Shown here: positions 17,680 to 25,409 of the stretch, in pieces
Layout: every line of letters begins with the position of its first letter
Position numbering within the stretch: position 1 is the first letter of the stretch
Assembly: GCF_001426745.1 (NCBI RefSeq)
Contig: NZ_LMFI01000010.1
Span: forward strand, 663,722-727,721
Source of the DNA: Nocardioides sp. Root140
GTDB lineage: Bacteria; Actinomycetota; Actinomycetes; Propionibacteriales; Nocardioidaceae
Direction of reading: 5' to 3'
Length of the DNA: 64,000 nt
Made by a program: the position numbers and the translations under genes
Notes under the pieces: model-generated
The model's database searches: none
What the model saw: only the letters and a program-made list of their open reading frames with translations
Told to the model about the DNA's origin: nothing

Positions 17680-18407
17680 GACCGAGGCGCTCCTCCGGCC
17701 CTGCGGAACAGCGGCGGAAGGAACCGCACCATCAGGGCCGACCAGGCGACATGGGTCAGCGCGGATGCCTGCAGCCCGCCGGTGGCCCGGCGTTGCAGGC
17801 CGAACAGGGCGCCCATCACGCCCGCGGCCAGCACCAGCGCAGGGTTGCGGGTGCTGGCGGTCACGACGGAGTAGACCGCGGTGGACACGATGACCGGGTG
17901 GCTGTTGCTGGCCGAGTAGAGCGCACCGCGGAAGAAGACCTCTTCGGCGAGCCCGTTGGCCAGCGTGGTCGCCAGCACCAGCCCCTCCTGCCCTTCTTCG
18001 GCGAAGAGCAGCACCCGGGACACCGCACGGTCGAGCAAGGGGATGCGCCGGCTCACCAGGGTGGCGGCGTAGAAAAGGCAGAATGCGCCCGCGCCGGTCG
18101 CCACCGGAGTGACCAGCGGACGCCGGAGCCGGGTGTCCTGGCCCTCTATCCAGCCGAGGTGCAGGGGGCCGGAGAGGAGCCCGCCCGCGGTCCAGACCCC
18201 GGCCAGGCTGAGCGTCTCGACGTAGAACTCACGCGAGCCGGGCTTCGTCGAGAGTGAGCGTCCGAGCAGGGCACTCCCCACGACGAGGGTGCCGCCGACC
18301 ACCCGTCTCCGTCGACGGCGCATCGCCGGGGTCTCTTCGTGGGTCTTCGGTACGACGTACGCGAGGTTCCGGGGCAGGCGGCCACGCAGTCGCTGCCATC
18401 GACTCAT
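17676..18407 (-). CDS. CPBP-family intramembrane protease-like protein
   Basis: 243 residues with several membrane segments. The CPBP (CaaX protease/bacteriocin-processing) signature NGLAEEVFFRGAL near residue 150 carries the EE...R motif, and a later histidine (ALTHVAWS near 218) is in the expected place. The N terminus is Arg-rich and cytoplasmic. Such proteins cleave within membranes or act as immunity or stress proteins; the substrate is unknown. It is fourth in the photolyase operon and overlaps both neighbours by four bases. The ATG at 18407 is imposed by the ATGA overlap with the SDR stop. Confidence 0.85.
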   Translation of the reverse strand: MSRWQRLRGRLPRNLAYVVPKTHEETPAMRRRRRRVVGGTLVVGSALLGRSLSTKPGSREFYVETLSLAGVWTAGGLLSGPLHLGWIEGQDTRLRRPLVTPVATGAGAFCLFYAATLVSRRIPLLDRAVSRVLLFAEEGQEGLVLATTLANGLAEEVFFRGALYSASNSHPVIVSTAVYSVVTASTRNPALVLAAGVMGALFGLQRRATGGLQASALTHVAWSALMVRFLPPLFRRAGGAPRS

Positions 18408-19297
18408 CGAGCGTCCCTCCGCTCGGCCAGGGCCCGCCGCACCGCCTGGTCGTACCCCAGCAGGTCACGCGGCACGAGCTCACGGATGCGGTGGTCCTGC
18501 ACCACGACCTCGTTGGTCATCGAGTCGATCAGGTTGCGCCCGGCGGTGGTGTCCACATCGGTGACCAGCGTCAACCACAACGCGGAGAGTGCGGGGCTGA
18601 GCAGCGGGACGGGCAGGATCACCAGCGGCCGACCACGGATCGTCGCCACCCGACGCATCATGTCGGCGTAGCGGAGCACCTCCGGGCCCCCGATCTCGTA
18701 GGTCTCCCCGGCTGTCTCGGGGAGCTCCAGCACACCGACGAGATACCCGACCACGTCATCGACGGCAATCGGTTGGGTGCGCGTGGACACCCAACGTGGG
18801 GTGACCATCAGCGGCAGGTGGTCGACCAGCTGCCTGGTCATCTCCCACGAGAGGCCGCCGTGTCCGACCACGATGCCGGCCCGCAGGACCGTGACGGGAA
18901 CCCCCGACTCACCGAGCAGGGACTCGACCTGGCGGCGACTGCGGAGATGCGCCGACAGGTCGTCGCCGTCGCTCCCCAGGCCGCCGAGGTAGACGATGCG
19001 ACCGACACCGGCATCGGCACACGCCTTGCCGAACGCCCGCGCGGCCTCCGCGTCGAGTCGTTCGAAGTCGTCGGAGCCGAGGGAGTGCACCAGGTAGTAG
19101 GCGGCTGAGCAGCCGGCCAGGGCGTCGTGGAGGGAGGGCGCGTCGTGCACGTCGCCGGCGACCGGCTCACCCGCACCGTCGTACGCGTCCGGGCGGCGCG
19201 TCATCGCCCGGACCTCCACTCCCGTGGCGACCAGCGCGTCGACGAGCCGGCGTCCGACGAAGCCGGTCGCCCCGGCGACGAGGACCGGCTCAGTCAT
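18404..19297 (-). CDS. NAD(P)-binding SDR-like epimerase/reductase
   Basis: 297 residues from ATG 19297. The N-terminal Rossmann motif is GATGFVGRRLV, and YYLVHSLGS near residue 72 is the atypical-SDR segment also found in YwnB/DUF2867-type proteins. An extended C-terminal part runs from about 190. No classical YxxxK active site is obvious, which fits an atypical SDR that may bind NAD(P) without catalysing epimerisation. The start overlaps the FHA gene stop by 8 bp, and the stop overlaps the CPBP start. Similar SDRs accompany photolyase genes in light-inducible clusters of other bacteria; the substrate is unknown. Confidence 0.85.
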   Translation of the reverse strand: MTEPVLVAGATGFVGRRLVDALVATGVEVRAMTRRPDAYDGAGEPVAGDVHDAPSLHDALAGCSAAYYLVHSLGSDDFERLDAEAARAFGKACADAGVGRIVYLGGLGSDGDDLSAHLRSRRQVESLLGESGVPVTVLRAGIVVGHGGLSWEMTRQLVDHLPLMVTPRWVSTRTQPIAVDDVVGYLVGVLELPETAGETYEIGGPEVLRYADMMRRVATIRGRPLVILPVPLLSPALSALWLTLVTDVDTTAGRNLIDSMTNEVVVQDHRIRELVPRDLLGYDQAVRRALAERRDAR

Positions 19298-20162
19298 CGG
19301 GTCCCCTGTTGAGGACGTGGCGCGGCGGCTGGGGTCGCTGGTGCCCGAGCTCACCGCCGATGCGGCCGCCGTAGGGCCGGCCGTGGTCGGCGTACTCCTC
19401 GCGGGTGAAGACCAGCGTCCAGGCGCCGACCTGCAGGCGAGAGCCGGTCCGCAGGCGCTGGCGCTGCACGCGTGCGCCGTTGACCCGTACGTCGTCGGCG
19501 TGGGCGACGACGACGAACTCGTCCTCGTCGTCGTGCAGGACCTCGGCATGCAACGCGTGCAGCCCGTCGAGCCGGATGTCGCACTCGTCGCTGCCGCCGA
19601 TGCTCGTGAGGGGCCCCCGGAGCCGGTGGTTCCGGCGCCTGCCCAAGGGGGCCCGGTCGTCGTTGCTGACCAGCACCAGACGGGGCTGCCCGCCCTTGGC
19701 CGGGTCGTGCGTGATCGTGACGCGCCGACGCGGCGGCCTCATGAACGTGGGGGCGATGGGCAGCAGGGTCCGGGGCGGCACGAGATCGCGGACGGGGAGC
19801 ACGCCCTCTCCGTCGCCGGCAGCGAGCCGCGCCCGCCCGGGTGCGACCAGGCCCCGAACACTCCCGATGCGGATGTGCCGGGAACCGGTGAGGCGACGGT
19901 GCCACCACGGGACCCGCACCGCACCGAGGCTCAGCAGGATCCTGCTGCCCCGGGTCACGTCGATGACCAGGCCGCGCTTCGCCAGTCCGGCGGCGAGCGA
20001 GGCGAGCCCGACGGCGTCCGCCCGGGTGGCGAACGCCTCGGGATGATCGACCTCGAGACGGAGCCTGCTGCCCTCTCCGTGCAGTCGACCGTGCACCGTG
20101 CGCCCACCGGGCCGTTCGATCGTGAAGCCGAGGTCTGCCGCGATCTTCAGCCGGGTGGGCAT
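19290..20162 (-). CDS. FHA-domain protein
   Basis: 290 residues. The C-terminal FHA domain (about 185-265) shows TSIGGSDECDIRL, LHALHAEVLHD and VNGARV, the usual phosphothreonine-binding layout. The N-terminal 150 residues form an Arg-rich region not recognised as a known domain; it includes residues resembling a cold-shock or PilZ-like barrel, but this is uncertain. FHA proteins read Ser/Thr kinase signals; no kinase is encoded nearby. It is the second gene of the photolyase operon, starting one base after the small-protein gene ends. Confidence 0.82.
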   Translation of the reverse strand: MPTRLKIAADLGFTIERPGGRTVHGRLHGEGSRLRLEVDHPEAFATRADAVGLASLAAGLAKRGLVIDVTRGSRILLSLGAVRVPWWHRRLTGSRHIRIGSVRGLVAPGRARLAAGDGEGVLPVRDLVPPRTLLPIAPTFMRPPRRRVTITHDPAKGGQPRLVLVSNDDRAPLGRRRNHRLRGPLTSIGGSDECDIRLDGLHALHAEVLHDDEDEFVVVAHADDVRVNGARVQRQRLRTGSRLQVGAWTLVFTREEYADHGRPYGGRIGGELGHQRPQPPRHVLNRGPDD

Positions 20163-20163
20163 G

Positions 20164-20409
20164 TCACGCCGATCGGAGGGACGCGTTGTCGTCGGTGGTC
20201 ACCCGAAGCGTGCCGTTGAGCCGCCAGGTCGCCCGCGGGGCGTTGCTGCCGGTGTCGCGCGGGATCTCGACCAGCATGTCCTGGAACTCGTAGTTGATCG
20301 CGGCCTCGCGACCGGTGAGGAACGACCACATCCTCATGCCGAGGTCGGTCCAGTCGACCTCCTGGTCAGTGTTCTCGTCAGACCGTTGGGGGCGTTCGCT
20401 GGAGCTCAT
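20164..20409 (-). CDS. Small conserved-looking protein of unknown function
   Basis: 81 residues from ATG 20409, preceded by GGAAGG at good spacing; the in-frame ATG at 20424 lacks such a site. The first 20 residues are acidic and polar. They are followed by a compact alpha/beta-looking segment (DWTDLGMRMWSFLTGREAAI...) ending with ATWRLNGTLRVTT. No family was recognised. It is the first gene of the photolyase operon, directly under the dyad shared with the MerR-DICT gene. The position suggests it belongs to the regulated response. Confidence 0.65.
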   Translation of the reverse strand: MSSSERPQRSDENTDQEVDWTDLGMRMWSFLTGREAAINYEFQDMLVEIPRDTGSNAPRATWRLNGTLRVTTDDNASLRSA

Positions 20410-20437
20410 GATTACCTTCCCCATTCCTACACAGGTT

Positions 20438-20456
20438 CCTAAACACGTTGTTTAGG
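20438..20456. promoter_or_regulatory. Perfect 19-bp dyad in the divergent MerR-DICT/photolyase-operon promoter
   Basis: CCTAAACA-CGT-TGTTTAGG, with 8-bp perfect arms and a 3-bp centre. It lies 11 bp from the MerR-DICT ATG (20468) and 28 bp from the small-protein start (20409). MerR proteins bind dyads between the -35 and -10 boxes, and the AT-rich GTTTAT directly to the right could be the -10 of a near-leaderless merR transcript. It very probably serves as the operator for both directions. Confidence 0.75.
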
Positions 20457-20467
20457 TTTATGCTCCA

Positions 20468-21340
20468 ATGGTGCGCACAGGGAATGAGGAATTGCAAGAC
20501 CTGCCGACCGGCTCCCTCACCATCGGGGAGCTGGCCCGACAGACGGGCCTCAGCCCCGCAACCCTGCGCATGTGGGAGGTCCGACACGGCTTCCCCACCG
20601 CCCGGAGACTGGCCAGCGGGCACCGGCGCTACGACCCCGGAACGGTCGAACGCGTGCGGGCGGTGCTGAACCGCCAGTCGGCCGGGGTCCGGCTCGAGGC
20701 CGCGATCGCCGACGTCGGAGAGCTGCCGAGAACCCCGTCGGTGCACGCCACCCTGCGGGCCTCACATCCGCAGCTGACGACGCAGGTCCTGCGCAAGTCC
20801 ACCCTGGTGGCGCTCTCCCACGCGATCGAGGACGAGCAGCTCGCCCGCGCCGACCATCCCGTGCTCTTCGGCTCCTTCCAGCGCGAGGCGCACCTGCGCA
20901 GCTCCCTGGCACGGTGGGAGGACCTGGCCCGGACGGCCCGGGCGACGTTCGCCTTCGCGGCGGGTCCGATCAGCGACCTCGACGGGGGTCGGATCGCCCA
21001 CGTCCCCCTCACCGAAGACGCGCCGATGTGTCGCGAGTGGGCGCTGATCTGTGACGGCACCGCCCTGCCGGTGGCACTCTCCGCCTGGGAGCTCCCCGGC
21101 CAGGATGAGGTCGACGAGGGGAGCCGCAGGTTCGAGGCGATGTGGACGCTCGACCCCGTCGCAGTGCGCACCGCGGCACGCACCTGCGCCCGCCTCGCCG
21201 CAGACGCGGGAGTTCAGCCGGCCACGACGCTGGTCGACGAGCTGGCCGCTCCACCCCGCACCGACCACGGGGACCTGTCGGCCGCCAGCCGACTCTTCTC
21301 ACGCATCGTGGCCTACATCGAGCAGGCCGCCCACCACTGA
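20468..21340 (+). CDS. MerR-family regulator with C-terminal DICT sensory domain
   Basis: 290 residues. The N-terminal MerR HTH (TIGELARQTGLSPATLRMWEVRHGFP...GHRRYD) covers about residues 17-65. The remainder (about 95-280) fits the DICT sensory domain, with KSTLVALSHAIEDEQL near 110 and a FAFAAG...HVPL segment; DICT domains occur with diguanylate cyclases and light-response regulators. No B12-binding motif (DxHxxG) is visible, unlike LitR/CarH. It is divergent from the photolyase operon across a perfect dyad, the arrangement of an autoregulated switch. The ATG at 20468 has no clear Shine-Dalgarno, and a leaderless message is likely. Confidence 0.85.
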   Translation: MVRTGNEELQDLPTGSLTIGELARQTGLSPATLRMWEVRHGFPTARRLASGHRRYDPGTVERVRAVLNRQSAGVRLEAAIADVGELPRTPSVHATLRASHPQLTTQVLRKSTLVALSHAIEDEQLARADHPVLFGSFQREAHLRSSLARWEDLARTARATFAFAAGPISDLDGGRIAHVPLTEDAPMCREWALICDGTALPVALSAWELPGQDEVDEGSRRFEAMWTLDPVAVRTAARTCARLAADAGVQPATTLVDELAAPPRTDHGDLSAASRLFSRIVAYIEQAAHH

Positions 21341-21348
21341 GGCTCCGG

Positions 21349-21984
21349 TCAGGCGAGACCGCGCCGCTGGCGCTCGGGGAAGTACCACCGCATCACCTGG
21401 CGCAGGTTGTCAGAGTCTGGCCGGGCCCAGTTGCGCATCAGCTCCGAGCCGAACGAGATCGCCGTCACCGGGTGCGCGCCGGCCGAGATCATCCGGTCGA
21501 ACGCACGCTCGTGCGAGACGCGACTGACACCGCCCACCGCATCGGCGACCGGGTACACGTCGTAGCCCTCGGCCAGCATGTCGAGGGTCGGGAAGGTCAG
21601 GCACACCTCCGTCCAGAGCCCTGCGATCACCACCTTGCGGCGACCGGTGACCTCGATCGCCGCACGGAAGTCGGGATCCTCCCAGGCGTTCACACCGGTC
21701 CGGTCGAGCTCACTCACCCCCGGCAGCTCGTCGAGGATCACCTGACTGGTGCCCTGGTTCACGCCGAGGTCGACGCCGACGGTCGAGAGCACGACCGGGA
21801 CGTCGTACAGCCGGGCCAGGCGAGCAAGTGCGACCACGTTGAGGTCGATCTCGTCCTTGGTCGTGGAGGTGATCGTGGAGTACTGCTCGGGCTGGTAGTC
21901 GATCAACACCACCACACAGTTCTGCGGCGTGAGCAGGTGGTCGGCACCAGGGTCCCGGATCGGTTCGGCTTCGGTCTTCGTCAT
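21349..21984 (-). CDS. Isochorismatase-like cysteine hydrolase (YcaC type)
   Basis: 211 residues from ATG 21984; the TTG nine bases upstream is less likely. The cysteine hydrolase core shows the catalytic Asp in VVLIDYQPEQ near residue 30 and the nucleophile Cys in AGLWTEVCLTFP near 125. YcaC-like members have no firmly known substrate. It ends 8 bp from the MerR-DICT gene and is divergent from the NTF2-like/flavoprotein pair, whose promoter carries the shared 26-bp motif, so it may belong to the same regulon. It could equally be a stand-alone hydrolase. Confidence 0.85.
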   Translation of the reverse strand: MTKTEAEPIRDPGADHLLTPQNCVVVLIDYQPEQYSTITSTTKDEIDLNVVALARLARLYDVPVVLSTVGVDLGVNQGTSQVILDELPGVSELDRTGVNAWEDPDFRAAIEVTGRRKVVIAGLWTEVCLTFPTLDMLAEGYDVYPVADAVGGVSRVSHERAFDRMISAGAHPVTAISFGSELMRNWARPDSDNLRQVMRWYFPERQRRGLA

Positions 21985-22009
21985 GCGCCCCAAAGTAACA
22001 CGCTCGCAT

Positions 22010-22035
22010 ATTCCCTTATTTTCGAATATTTCTTG
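22010..22035 (+). promoter_or_regulatory. Shared 26-bp catabolic promoter/operator motif, copy 2
   Basis: The block around TTATTTTCGAATAT matches 6705-6730 at 24 of 26 bases. Here the inverted arms extend to ATATTC-N10-GAATAT (22008-22029). It lies between the divergent cysteine hydrolase and the NTF2-like gene, 76 bp upstream of the latter. Probably a regulator-binding site governing one or both directions. Confidence 0.65.
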
Positions 22036-22111
22036 TTTGTGCGCACATCGAGTGCTACAACTGTGACCACGTTCACAGCCCAGCCCCCCTCCACCTCACG
22101 AAGGACAGACC

Positions 22112-22561
22112 ATGCCCGAGACCACCAGCACGCCGATGACCCGCGACGACCGCAAGGCCGTGGCGGTGAGCTACTTCAAGCTCATGGACGCCGGGGAGTC
22201 GTTCCTCCACCTGTTCGACGAGAGCGCCTACGTCTACTTCCCCAAGCACGCAGCGGCCCGCGGGATCAAGGAGGTCGAGCAGCTCTTCGCCGACCTGTGG
22301 CCGATGTTCGCAGCCATCGTGCACGACAACGCCTACTTCAACTACGTCATCGAGAACGACATGGTCGTCGCCGAGGGCATGACGCACGGCGAGCTGGCCG
22401 ACGGCAGCACCTGGCGCGGGGGTGTGGGCCTCGGGGGTCGCTTCTGCAACGTCTTCGAGATCCGCGACGGCAAGATCCAGCGACTGCACATCCACCTCGA
22501 TCCCGACTACGTCGACGCCGACACCGCCCGCTACCCGTGGCTCGCCGCAGCCCAGGCCTGA
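22112..22561 (+). CDS. NTF2/SnoaL-like protein
   Basis: 149 residues with the SnoaL-like/NTF2 cone-fold pattern: VSYFKLMDAGESFLHLFDESAYVYFP at the start, a central VIENDMVVAEG and VFEIRDGKIQRLHIHLDPDY at the end. Such proteins act as small-molecule isomerases or hydratases, or as binding partners of oxidoreductases in steroid and aromatic catabolism. The flavoprotein gene follows after 10 bp, so the two form an operon. The ATG at 22112 follows GAAGGACAGACC. The substrate is unknown. Confidence 0.82.
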   Translation: MPETTSTPMTRDDRKAVAVSYFKLMDAGESFLHLFDESAYVYFPKHAAARGIKEVEQLFADLWPMFAAIVHDNAYFNYVIENDMVVAEGMTHGELADGSTWRGGVGLGGRFCNVFEIRDGKIQRLHIHLDPDYVDADTARYPWLAAAQA

Positions 22562-22571
22562 GGGAGGCGTC

Positions 22572-24269
22572 GTGACGACCACGCAGACACCGAACCCGAT
22601 CCCGCGCGAGTCCGCCCGCCCCACCGACCGCCTGGACTTCGACACGGTCACCGACGTGGTGGTCGTGGGTGGCGGGGGCGCGGGCCTGCCCACCGCCCTG
22701 TTCACCCGATGGGGCGGCGCCGAGGTGATCGTCCTCGAGAAGGCCGAGCAGGTCGGCGGCACCGCGCTCAAGGCGGCCTACTGGTACTGGGTGCCCGACA
22801 ACGAGCCGATGCGCGCCGCTGGGCTGCACGACGACGAGACCGACTATCTGCGGTTCGTCGCCCGGCTCTCCTACCCCGCACGCTACGACGCCGGCAGCCC
22901 GACCTTCGGCCTGACCGACCTGGAGCTCCGCGGCCTGCGCGCCATCCACGAGAGCGCCTCTCCGGCGGCCGAACTGCTCAACGAACGCGGCGCCCTGCCC
23001 TACCGGCACGTGCCCGACGTCCCCGACTACCACTCCGAGCTGCCCGAGGACGTCGCCAACCGGGGACGCGTCCTGATCCACCGTGATGCCGCCGAGACCA
23101 TGCACGACGGCGGCCGGGTCACCACGCGGAGCCTGGCCGAGGCCGCGGAGCGCGACGGTGTCGACATCCGCCTCCGTCATCGCGTCCAGCGTGCCGTCGT
23201 GCACGAGGGTCGCGTGGTCGGCGTCGAGGCCACGACCGCTGACGGCACGCCGGTCCGCATCGGCGCCCGCAAGGCGGTCGTCTTCACGAGCGGCGGCTTC
23301 ACCCACGACGACGAGCTGCGTCGCAACCACCTGGCCCATCCGGTCTTCCCGGGGTGCGCCGCTCCGACGAACGAGGGCGACTTCCTCCGCATCGCCATGC
23401 CTCTGGGAGCACAGCCGCGCAACATGAATGCGGCGTGGATGTGCCCGCTGCCCCTGGAGAAGACCGTGGCCCGGCGTCCCGACCTCTCCGGGACGTTCAC
23501 CATGGTCGGCGACTCGATGGTCATCGTGAACAAGGAGGGACGGCGCTTCGTCAACGAGAAGCTGCAGTACCACGAGATCGCTCAGAGCTTCTTCCGCTGG
23601 GACGGCGAGGCCGCGGAGTACCCGAACCTCGTCTCGGTGTGCGTGTGGGACCAGCGCACCGCCGAGACCGCCGGCAACGATCGGTTCGGAAGTGTCATCC
23701 CCGCGCCGGGATCGGAGGACACCGCCCACGTGATCGTGGGCGAGACGCTGGCGGACCTGGCCGAGCAGATCCGGCTCCGCTTCGAGAAGTACGCCGCCCA
23801 CACCGGTGGCGCCCGCGTGGCCGACGACTTCCTGCCCACCCTGCGCAACACCCTCGAGACGTTCAACGCCGCTGCACACGCGGGCGAGGACGCCGAGTTC
23901 CACCGTGGCGAGCGCCCCATCCAGCACGTCTTCAACGGCGCGGTGCCCGACGACGACCACGGCGCGAACCCCACCATGTTCCCGATCAGCGACACCGGGC
24001 CCTACTACGCGACCCTGCTGACCGGCGGCACGCTCGACACCAAGGGCGGCCCTCAGGTGGACGAGGACGCGCGGGTCCTCGACGACTCCGGGGAGCCGAT
24101 CCCCGGCCTGTACGGCGTCGGCAACTGCGTCGCGTCGTTCTCGGGCGGCTCCTACTGGGCCGGGGGCGCGACGCTCGGCCCGATCATCGCGTTCAGCTAC
24201 CGTGCCGCCGCGTCGATCACCGGCTCGGTCGCCGACTCGGTCACTGGCGAGGCTGCGGCCAGTCGGTGA
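22572..24269 (+). CDS. FAD-dependent dehydrogenase, 3-ketosteroid-delta1-dehydrogenase/fumarate-reductase family
   Basis: 565 residues from GTG 22572, with GAGGGAGG upstream. The FAD-binding motif VVVVGGGGAGLPTA is at about residue 29, with the FAD-contacting LEKAEQVGGTALKA near 55. The C-terminal part has GLYGVGNC near 517 and SYWAGGATLGP near 530. This last motif places a Tyr and Gly where KstD enzymes have theirs, so it may dehydrogenate a ketosteroid or another cyclic ketone; the true substrate cannot be read. It is co-transcribed with the NTF2-like gene under the shared promoter motif. Its 3' end overlaps the convergent GNAT gene by 29 bp. Confidence 0.85.
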   Translation: MTTTQTPNPIPRESARPTDRLDFDTVTDVVVVGGGGAGLPTALFTRWGGAEVIVLEKAEQVGGTALKAAYWYWVPDNEPMRAAGLHDDETDYLRFVARLSYPARYDAGSPTFGLTDLELRGLRAIHESASPAAELLNERGALPYRHVPDVPDYHSELPEDVANRGRVLIHRDAAETMHDGGRVTTRSLAEAAERDGVDIRLRHRVQRAVVHEGRVVGVEATTADGTPVRIGARKAVVFTSGGFTHDDELRRNHLAHPVFPGCAAPTNEGDFLRIAMPLGAQPRNMNAAWMCPLPLEKTVARRPDLSGTFTMVGDSMVIVNKEGRRFVNEKLQYHEIAQSFFRWDGEAAEYPNLVSVCVWDQRTAETAGNDRFGSVIPAPGSEDTAHVIVGETLADLAEQIRLRFEKYAAHTGGARVADDFLPTLRNTLETFNAAAHAGEDAEFHRGERPIQHVFNGAVPDDDHGANPTMFPISDTGPYYATLLTGGTLDTKGGPQVDEDARVLDDSGEPIPGLYGVGNCVASFSGGSYWAGGATLGPIIAFSYRAAASITGSVADSVTGEAAASR

Positions 24270-24558
24270 TGTCGTCGTACTCCGGGTGGCGCTTGATCCA
24301 CCCGGCGACGTACGGGCAGTGGGGGATGATCCGCTTGCCACGGGTCCGTACGTCGGCCAGGGCCGCAGAGACCAGCCGCGAGGCCAGGCCCTGGCCGCTG
24401 AACGCGTCGTCGATCTCGGTGTGCACGAAGTCGACATGCCCTTCGTCGGGCAGGCGGTACTGGGCGAACCCCGCGCGCACCTCCCCGACGTGGATCTCGT
24501 AGCGGTGCTTCTCGGGTGCGTCGTGGACGGTGATGTCCTGGTCGGTCGTCTCGGTCAT
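24241..24558 (-). CDS. GNAT-fold N-acetyltransferase (YjdJ-like)
   Basis: 105 residues from ATG 24558. A short GNAT of the YjdJ/Gcn5-related single-domain type: HVDFVHTEIDDAFSGQGLASRLV carries the acetyl-CoA loop, followed by RIIPHCPYVAGWIKRHPEYDD, a conserved C-terminal block of this subfamily. The protein it modifies is unknown. The 3' end overlaps the flavoprotein gene convergently by 29 bp. The upstream hydrolase gene ends 90 bp before its start, so co-transcription is possible. Confidence 0.85.
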   Translation of the reverse strand: MTETTDQDITVHDAPEKHRYEIHVGEVRAGFAQYRLPDEGHVDFVHTEIDDAFSGQGLASRLVSAALADVRTRGKRIIPHCPYVAGWIKRHPEYDDITDWPQPRQ

Positions 24559-24648
24559 CTCGGCCTCTCGTAGTCGGAGCTCAATCCTTGCCTCCATCCT
24601 CGTGGCTGTCACGCACCGAGGTCGAGGCGGCCGCCGAACCATCCAGGG

Positions 24649-25284
24649 CTAGGCCGAGAAGGCTGCGCGTCCCTGCACGGCCGACGTACCCAGATTGCTC
24701 TTGGGCAGGGGCGCACCGCTCTCGACGGCGGCGAGCCAGGCGTCGGTGGTGGCGACCGCGGCGAAATTGGAGTGCAGCAGGGTCAGCAGGGTCTCGTGGA
24801 GCCGCCGGGCCTCGACCTTGCCCTGCTCGTTGGCCAGGTGGATCGCACCCGTGGCGTCGGACAGCAGCTCCACCGAGAGACCCAGCTCCTCGGCCGCCAC
24901 CGCGGTGGCGACGTCGCAGTTGTTGGTCATGAAGCCCACGACGGTGATGCTGTCCACGCCCTGCTCGGCCAGCCAGGATGCGACGTCGGTGCCGGCGAAG
25001 ACGCTGGCGCAGCTCTTCGTCACCCGCTTCCACGACGCGGTGGCGCGCTTCTCGATCTCCGGGTGCAGCTGCCAGCTCGGGGAGCCCACGGCGAAGACGG
25101 GAGCACCCTCGGGGAGCTGGTGCTGGACCGCGACCACGGGCAGGCCCTGCTGCTCCGCGGCATCGATCGCGCGCACGATGTTGGCCAGCGACTCCTCACG
25201 CGGCGGGTACTGGATCTGCAGGATCCCCTCGAAGTACTCCTGCTGGACGTCGACGAGGATCAGCGCTCTGCGTGGTGCGGTCAT
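24649..25284 (-). CDS. Isochorismatase-family cysteine hydrolase
   Basis: 211 residues from ATG 25284, preceded by AGGAGAAGG. The catalytic triad is readable: Asp in ALILVDVQQEYF near residue 11, Lys in RVTKSCASVF near 89 and Cys in GFMTNNCDVA near 123. The family hydrolyses amides, for example nicotinamidase-like or pyrazinamidase-like activity. It is divergent from a GlxA-type AraC regulator, a very common pairing in which the regulator controls the hydrolase. It is distinct from the YcaC-like hydrolase 3 kb away. Confidence 0.88.
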   Translation of the reverse strand: MTAPRRALILVDVQQEYFEGILQIQYPPREESLANIVRAIDAAEQQGLPVVAVQHQLPEGAPVFAVGSPSWQLHPEIEKRATASWKRVTKSCASVFAGTDVASWLAEQGVDSITVVGFMTNNCDVATAVAAEELGLSVELLSDATGAIHLANEQGKVEARRLHETLLTLLHSNFAAVATTDAWLAAVESGAPLPKSNLGTSAVQGRAAFSA

Positions 25285-25343
25285 CTCAACCTTCTCCTGG
25301 TTCCTCGGGTGCGTGAGCAGACGGCTCTGCTCGTGCACCCATC

Positions 25344-25388
25344 GTGTGTCTCGATGGTGCGCTACCGTGAGTGGCACAACTGACACAC
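25344..25388. promoter_or_regulatory. Inverted repeat in hydrolase/AraC divergent promoter
   Basis: GTGTGTC (25344-25350) and GACACAC (25382-25388) form a 7-bp perfect inverted pair, with CATCG/CGATG just outside and inside. It lies between the divergent starts 25284 and 25410. It may be the binding site for the AraC-type regulator; chance occurrence is not excluded. Confidence 0.35.
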
Positions 25389-25409
25389 TTCGATGAGATT
25401 GGGCCAACC

